DNA from: Cyclostephanos tholiformis
Lineage: Eukaryota > Bacillariophyta > Thalassiosirophyceae > Thalassiosirales > Thalassiosiraceae
Assembly (NCBI GenBank): GCA_036939975.1
Contig: JALLPB010001034.1
Location: 1-11,598 of the forward strand
Direction of reading: 5' to 3'
DNA: 11,598 bases
Each line of letters opens with the position of its first letter. Position 1 is the first letter of the stretch. The notes beneath the pieces were generated by a model, which was not told the DNA's origin, ran no database searches, and saw nothing but the letters and a program-made list of their open reading frames with translations. The position numbers and the translations under genes are program-made. Below are positions 7,327 through 11,598 of the stretch, in pieces.

Positions 7327-7373
7327 GATTGTCTAGCCTTTTCTAGAGCGGGAACGTTTGTACTCTGACTGCA

Positions 7374-7442
7374 ACACAGTACTGAACAGAAGGGCCCCCA
7401 AGAAGGGCCATACTATCAAGTATCTGCATACACAGTACTGAA
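7374..7442. repeat. paired palindromic motif in LTR U3
   Basis: The 13-mer acacagtactgaa occurs at 7374-7386 and 7430-7442, a 56-nt offset, each containing the 8-nt palindrome CAGTACTG. Between them lie GGGCCC and the inverted repeat GGGCC...GGCCC (about 7392-7409). A duplicated palindrome in U3 upstream of the TATA region suggests a binding site for a dimeric transcription factor, but no factor can be named. Confidence 0.6.
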
Positions 7443-7445
7443 ACA

Positions 7446-7600
7446 GCCCAGACTAGACGATACCAAAACCTACGCATGTAGATTCTCTGCTGTTAATTTT
7501 TTGCCATTCACTCCATCATCATACCTTAATATCTTCTTCTCTCTTCACATTGCCTCGTCTTTCCCCAGCGCGCCGCCGGAATTCACAATTCACAATTTGC
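7446..7600 (+). promoter_or_regulatory. remaining promoter/5' untranslated region of the carrier gene
   Basis: These 155 bp separate the retrotransposon end from the first in-frame ATG. They are pyrimidine-rich at 7530-7565 and hold a small tandem repeat, ATTCACAA twice, at about 7581-7596. No clear TATA box is visible in this remnant; the nearest is inside the LTR. Confidence 0.45.
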
Positions 7601-9548
7601 ATGGATAATGGATATTATTTTCCTCCGATTGGAGTCTTTGTCGCATTCGAAGCAATAATAATGTCTATTACCCATCGAGACAGCGCCTCCATCCTAATAC
7701 TCTCACCCGACGACACACAACCCCGAACGCTAATTTACTGTCAATCATCGTCGACGAGCACCACCCCCGCACCGGCAATAAATGGGGGTAGGAACGCGAG
7801 CGCGACGTCTCAACCCTCGTCTACAACACGTACCGAGCCCGCGCCGGTATTAGAGGGAGATGGCGCGGGGACGATATCGTCGACGCCATCGGCTATTCTG
7901 GAAGCGGCCGATGGACGCGAACTCCCGCCCGCGATTCATGCCGTCGGTTCGTTAATTTTAGTTTATTTAGTTCTTTGCTCCTCGTCTCATCCGCCTTGTA
8001 CATCGATGGATTTCTCTTACCCCTCCTCATTTCAACTTTTTTTTTTTCGTCCTTGCTCCTTTGCTAATATTCAATATAGGTGGATCCGTGGGGAGTGCCC
8101 TCGCGATATTGCTCTTTTATCCCCTGGAACGCGTGAGGGTGGAGCTTGGTACTACCGCAAGAGCGGGACATGTAGAATGCAGACCAGAGAGAACCGATGA
8201 CAATGCGTCGAACGTGATGCGCAGCTCATTTCGAACCACGGTCACCGAAAGCGGGTTACTTGATATCCGTGTTACGGACGTAGTCACCGATACGACGCAA
8301 GCGCATTCTCGGGTGGAGGTGATACCATACGAGACTAATCACGCCACACCTGATTCGTCCACTGGATCATTCGAGCTTGTTCCATCCGTCAAAAGTTCAG
8401 ACGCTGCATCATTAGGAACATTATCTTACGACGGAGTTGGGTGCGATAACGAAGAAATCCCCAGTGGCAATTCACGTGGACATGCACAACTTTTCGACTC
8501 TTCCAACTTTAATTCATTATCCAACGTGGTGTGCACAGGAGCCACATCGCACGATAGTGATACAGAGCCGCTCAGGTCAGCAGAAGAACCCGATTTTATT
8601 CCTGCTCAGCCACGAGAAACAATTGCGCAATGTCTCCTTCGCTTGCACGCGGAGAAATCGTTGTACAGAGGCGCAAGTCATACGGTGACAACTATGATGA
8701 TATCCAACGCGGTTTATTTTTATTCCTTGCAAGTTATCAGGAGAAGGTTATCGTCGTTGCGGCAAAATCACAGAAACCAGCGGCTAAATTTCAGAGGACC
8801 AATATCATACCTTTTACACCGCATATCTAACACGTCGAGCATGGTGAATTCTCTCATTGCATCGACACTTTCTGGGTGTATCAACGTAGTACTCACTAAT
8901 CCTCTGTGGGTTGCTAGCTTGCGCGCCATGGAAGTAGATGAAACGCAACGGCAGGAAAATCTATGGAAGGTCATGTATAAAATTGCAAAAAATGAAGGTG
9001 TTTCGCAGTTGTGGAATGGTACACGTACATCTCTATTGCTCGTTTCGAATCCAATAATTCAGCATTTTGCTTATGAACAATTGCGTGTTAGATTGCTCAA
9101 GAGGTGCGAAAATCGATATTTCTCGGGCAGATATGGCAGCAGTACCGAAAGTAGGTATGGAGGGGGAGGAAACTCCGTGTCTTTGAAAGCAGCATCACTG
9201 ACTCCTTTGGAAGCATTTGTTTGTGGGGCTTTGGCAAAAACTCTGGCAACGGTTCTCACGTACCCTTTGCAACTGGCTCAGACGCTATTACGTTTGCAAA
9301 CGAGAGCAGTTGAGGCATCTTCGTCACCGGTTGCTACTAAGGCAGATTATCACGAAGGAACATACGATTGCCTATGCAAACAATTTTCCTCGGGTGGCAT
9401 TCGAGCCTTATTTCATGGAATGAATGCGAAGATGCTCCAGACAGTGCTAACAGCTGCATTCACTTTCATGACATACGAGCAAACATTGATAATTGTTAGT
9501 CGAATCTACGATGCGTTGGTAGTGGGAGAGGCACGTCATTCAAATTAA
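7601..9548 (+). CDS. peroxisomal cofactor carrier, PMP34/SLC25A17 type (mitochondrial carrier family)
   Basis: Two exons, 7601-7946 and 8080-9548, join to 604 residues (584 if translation starts at ATG 7661). The family exchanges adenine nucleotides, CoA, FAD or NAD across the peroxisomal membrane, supporting fatty-acid beta-oxidation; substrate here is inferred. Three carrier repeats are visible. Repeat 1 has GGSVGSALAILLFYPLERVRVEL (YPLERVR 129-135) and its second half from 295 (LYRG, ISNAVYFYSL). Repeat 2 has LTNPLWV (about 388-393) with LWNGTRTSLLLVSNP. Repeat 3 has YPLQLAQ (510-516) with MLQTVLTAAF. NPLWV and YPLQ in place of the acidic motif residue are typical of PMP34. Odd features are a roughly 115-residue Ser/Thr/Pro-rich N-terminal extension and a long Ser/Asp/Thr-rich insert at about 140-293 in the first loop; the family is usually about 300-330 residues. 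The start choice is uncertain. Confidence 0.88.
7947..8079 (+). other. intron of the carrier gene (133 nt)
   Basis: The donor is GTTCGT and the acceptor ATATAG, with a run of T at 8035-8047 and CTAAT as possible branch site at about 8064-8068. Splicing in phase 1 joins HAV to GGSVGSA, restoring the first carrier helix. The genomic frame across it also stays open in part, but that reading gives no carrier homology. Confidence 0.85.
8151..8613 (+). other. insertion in first loop of the carrier
   Basis: About 155 residues separate YPLERVRVEL from the amphipathic helix of repeat 1, where carriers normally have some 20-30. The segment is polar, rich in Ser, Thr, Asp and Glu, with no recognised domain or membrane segment. 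It stays in frame for its full length with no stop codon, so it appears to be translated unless it hides an in-frame intron. Confidence 0.7.
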
Positions 9549-9579
9549 ACTGTAAAATAGACAATTCAGTATTTGGATG
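9549..9579. other. 31-bp gap between convergent stop codons
   Basis: The carrier stop (TAA 9546-9548) and the channel stop (TAA 9580-9582, minus strand) face each other with 31 bp between them. The plus strand holds gtaaaatag but no clear polyadenylation signal. The 3' untranslated regions must overlap on opposite strands. Confidence 0.8.
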
Positions 9580-11486
9580 TTAGTGTATCTCGGAGCTTCT
9601 CAAAGAAGAGGGAGGAATGAATGGACATGACATTGAATCAATTGGCGCCGGCACTAAGCCATGATATTGACTGAAATCGATCTCGTGTGCTGCGTTTCTT
9701 TGGATGCTGCCATTTGAACCTTGGATATATTTTGTGAATGAATTCCACCACTTCAGCTGACTACCTGCTTCGTTCGGCCTAGCAGGGAAGATGCATGGAG
9801 CGAAAGTCTTGTGAAATGCTATATCCTCAATACGATAGCTATGCCGTGCCTGCAATGCCATGCCGGTTACTTCGCACGTCCCCTCGAGAAAAACAATGAT
9901 CTCTGCTTGGCGATCTTGAAGGAAACGAGTAATTTCATCTTCAGTCGGCAATACTGCAGTCCCTCCGTCGTCTGGGACGTGTGGCATTTGCGACGACGGT
10001 GCTGGTTGTCTATCCTCCATCAGGAGGCTGGAAAGTATCGTACCCTCTCCTGCCGCTCTGTCTTCTGCGGTCAGGGTTGCAGAAATAACATCACAAGGAC
10101 CATGCGGCACTCCTTCTTCATCATACCACACAGGGCGTGGAGGCACAAGTGGACTCAAAGAATCCATTCGATGAACAACAACATGGGGAAGTCCCATGAG
10201 AATATTTTGTTCTAGCGAGCACTGTGAACTCGGGTCCTCCTCGCTTTCGTATCTACTCATTGTACACCGGCTGCCATTCAGAAGAAAGAGTGGATGCGAG
10301 ACAAAGTATGTAGTTTCTAAATCCGCACCACCCTGACTACTGGACACAGGACATCGCTCATGCCTCACACAAAACACTCGAATCTTGGCTCCGATGATGT
10401 GATGTTTTCTCAATTCCGCAACTCGAAACATCCAATACCACCTACGCAGGAGTATCACAACATGAGTTTTGAGGTTTTCAATAGGTGAAGAGATGATTTT
10501 TGTAGTATTGTTTATCCTACCTTCCCCTGACTTTTCGAATCACAGCAAAATCAGTGAAGACAATTGTGCGTCCCCTTTTTTGTCCCCGTGACATTCGTTG
10601 GAACAGCAGACCAACGGCGAGTGAGGAAAACACTATCGCTGAAAAAACTTGAAGAAGTACTAGGATAAAAGGCGTCCAACAATCGCCAAAATAATAGTCT
10701 GAGGTTCCATATCCAATCGTTGCCATGGTGCTGAGGGAGAAGTATAATGCTGAAGCAAGGAGACAATTTTCTGAGCAGTTATGAGTAATGCTCGCGAGTG
10801 CGTCCCATAGAACTCACCCTCCATGTGATTATTAATATCCATCCCACAGTAGTTCGCATTGGAGATCGTAGCCCCTTCATTATTCACATAGCCTGCACCT
10901 ACTTTATTTATTGTTAAATACATTTCGGCGAAGACTACAATAGTGAAAAAATATGCAATGAATATTCCGAACATCAAAACGCATGTGGGTGTGTAGGAAA
11001 GAGTGTCTAGAAACAAGAATACGAATAAACAAAATCTATGTTTGTGAGATTTGGTTATTTGCAACCTAATATCTCAAATGTCAATGGGGACTCACGAAAC
11101 CAATCATCCCAGCATCGCCTAGGGATGGTGCCTAACTCATTATTAGATTTGTAACAGCGGCAACACAGTCGATTTCTGAAGGACAGACGAGTAGGGTTCG
11201 ATGAGCGTTCCGATCGAGGTGGCAAAACTTCAAAGGTTGAGCCTCCGGCCTCTCCCCCGACGAGAGTTCCGACACTGGCAGCGATGGTACGACGCTGTCG
11301 TGCCGACCCTGCATGGGTATGCGACCGAGAATCGGAATTTGAAACACGCCATCGTCCGCGCGATTGGGAAAAGGCGCCATCCCTATCCAACAGGCGAGGT
11401 GCCGTGTGGGCGCAATCTATCAGCGGCTGCTCCAGCGGACCGTCCCGGTCGTTATTGCCGGTAGGACTTATTTGGAATCCTGCCAT
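9580..11486 (-). CDS. inward-rectifier potassium channel (Kir family)
   Basis: Four exons (11486-11096, 11006-10818, 10770-10521, 10441-9580) join without frame break to 563 residues. The protein would conduct K+ across a membrane as a tetramer. The N-terminus (1-125) is Arg/Ser-rich and unrecognised. DDWFH (127-131) is the slide-helix motif; TM1 is about 138-162; Cys at 196 and 224 flank the pore, as in Kir channels. The filter is TIGYG (211-215), TM2 is about 226-252, then SRGQKRGRTIVF, the basic phosphoinositide-binding stretch. The cytoplasmic beta domain shows FRVAELRKHHI (about 282-292), VVVHRMDSLSPL, EIIVFLEGTCEVTGMALQARHSY (from 457) and DFSQYHGLV. Ser242 aligns by eye with the TM2 Asp of strong rectifiers. 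A roughly 70-residue insert lies at about 381-453. The gene converges on the carrier. Confidence 0.9.
10442..10520 (-). other. Kir intron 3 (79 nt)
   Basis: The donor is GTAGGA at 10520 and the acceptor CTGCGTAG ending at 10442. Joining restores FAVIRKVRGR to WYWMFRVAELRK with the same spacing as in animal Kir channels, which supports the exact sites. Reading through meets TAG at once. Confidence 0.88.
10771..10817 (-). other. Kir intron 2 (47 nt, very short)
   Basis: The donor is GTGAGT at 10817 and the acceptor TGCTCAG ending at 10771. It joins the segment containing YCGMDINNHME to ENCLLASALYFSLSTM and the filter, changing frame as required. The upstream frame continues past the donor without Kir homology. 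A slightly different donor is possible, but this one is consensus. Confidence 0.75.
11007..11095 (-). other. Kir intron 1 (89 nt)
   Basis: The donor is GTGAGT at 11095 and the acceptor TTTCTAG ending at 11007 after a T-rich run. Joining gives CWDDWFHTLSYTPT, the DWFHTL motif ahead of TM1 typical of Kir-type channels. Both unspliced frames lose homology. Confidence 0.87.
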
Positions 11487-11598
11487 CTTGTTGTCGTGGT
11501 TGTTATTATTATTTAGAAATACTACCTACTATAGAGGTACCACATATCGTAGGTGTGAAAGTAGCGTAAGAGGAATCGTATTATTTTGATCTAAATAT
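11487..11598 (-). promoter_or_regulatory. upstream flank of the Kir gene
   Basis: 112 bp before the ATG at 11486, with an AT-rich run (about 11500-11520). An interrupted inverted repeat, ACCTAC (about 11522-11527) and GTAGGT (about 11549-11554), lies here. No clear TATA box or second gene is seen before the window ends. Confidence 0.4.

Larger units (their letters stand above)
1..7445 (-). mobile_element. Ty1/Copia LTR retrotransposon, diatom CoDi type
   Basis: This is a near-complete LTR element read on the minus strand. The order gag, protease, integrase, reverse transcriptase, RNase H is the Copia (Pseudoviridae-like) order; Gypsy elements place integrase last. The 55 nt at 1-55 recur without mismatch at 7391-7445, marking the same end of the two LTRs; the rest of the 3' LTR lies left of the window. 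A purine tract sits directly inside the 3' LTR and a tRNA-like primer site inside the 5' LTR. Protein wording matches diatom CoDi elements as I recall them. The pol region has two single-base frame changes, so this copy is probably not autonomous unless recoding or sequence error is involved. The target-site duplication cannot be tested because the left flank is missing; the right flank begins gccca at 7446. Confidence 0.95.
6682..7445 (-). repeat. 5' LTR (inner boundary inferred)
   Basis: The outer end at 7445 is fixed by identity with positions 1-55. The inner end is inferred from a CA dinucleotide next to the candidate primer site, giving about 764 bp; other possible TG edges on the plus strand are 6849 (597 bp) and 6973 (473 bp, best terminal inverted repeat TGTTT/AAACA). 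U3 carries two CAGTACTG palindromes, a GGCCC/GGGCC hairpin and an AT-rich TATA region near 7309-7326. The region further in holds three stem-loops (7178-7192, 7079-7117, 6863-6891). Transcription of the element should start about 25-35 nt left of the TATA region. Confidence 0.7.

Noticed and set aside
1..7445. Integrated virus rather than retrotransposon
   Set aside because: There is no envelope or movement gene, and the order and wording are those of Copia retrotransposons of diatoms.
7550..7600. Carrier reading frame extended upstream to a TTG at 7550
   Set aside because: A nuclear eukaryotic gene should start at ATG; the first in-frame ATG is 7601.
8061..8079. A separate start for the second carrier exon at TTG 8061
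   Set aside because: This lies inside the intron; the splice acceptor at 8078-8079 joins the first exon in the right phase and completes the first carrier helix.
8100..8620. An intron from GTGAGG near 8128 to remove the carrier insertion
   Set aside because: That donor falls inside ERVRVEL and would destroy the signature motif of repeat 1; no better pair of sites was evident by eye.
10660..10817. Continuation of the Kir TM1 frame past 10818 to its stop
   Set aside because: Homology to Kir ends exactly at a consensus donor; the pore helix and filter lie in another frame reached by splicing.
11500..11560. Interrupted inverted repeat ACCTAC/GTAGGT as an operator
   Set aside because: Six bases with a spacer of about 20 nt are expected by chance often enough; no second copy was found.
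1..11598. tRNA or rRNA genes, CRISPR-like arrays, bacterial-type operons
   Set aside because: Looked for on both strands by motif and spacing; nothing convincing was found.

Overview
The window reads as nuclear DNA of a diatom (or closely related stramenopile alga). The main clue is a Ty1/Copia-type LTR retrotransposon whose Gag, protease, integrase and RNase H wording matches the diatom 'CoDi' elements, for example the DSHA protease motif, FFTDT ahead of the integrase, and VEVSMMSSHLALPREGH. It is followed by two short-intron, tightly packed eukaryotic genes. Species cannot be named from the sequence.

Region 1-7445 is the retrotransposon, on the minus strand. Positions 1-55 are the first 55 nt of the 3' LTR and are identical to 7391-7445 at the far end of the 5' LTR. 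Leftward along the minus strand come the 5' LTR (about 6682-7445, inner edge inferred), a candidate initiator-Met tRNA primer site, a leader, gag (6303-4669), a protease/pre-integrase frame (4620 to about 3484), an integrase/reverse transcriptase frame (about 3484-1121), an RNase H frame (about 1128-271), a short 3' tail and a purine tract (56-63). Gag, protease and RNase H share one reading frame. Integrase-RT is offset by -1 at its entrance and +1 at its exit. Gag and protease are in the same frame but separated by UGA codons and a perfect 10-bp stem-loop, the most interesting structure in the window.

Region 7446-9548 (+) is a gene for a PMP34/SLC25A17-type peroxisomal cofactor carrier. It has one 133-nt intron and an unusual insertion of roughly 130 residues in its first loop. 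The retrotransposon ends only 155 bp before the first in-frame ATG, so it lies in this gene's promoter.

Region 9580-11486 (-) is an inward-rectifier (Kir) potassium channel gene in four exons, reconstructed from splice signals to 563 residues with a TIGYG filter. It converges on the carrier gene with 31 bp between the stop codons. Positions 11487-11598 are its upstream flank.

No tRNA, rRNA, CRISPR array or bacterial-type operon was seen. The two host genes have no obvious joint function. The retrotransposon may influence the carrier gene by position.
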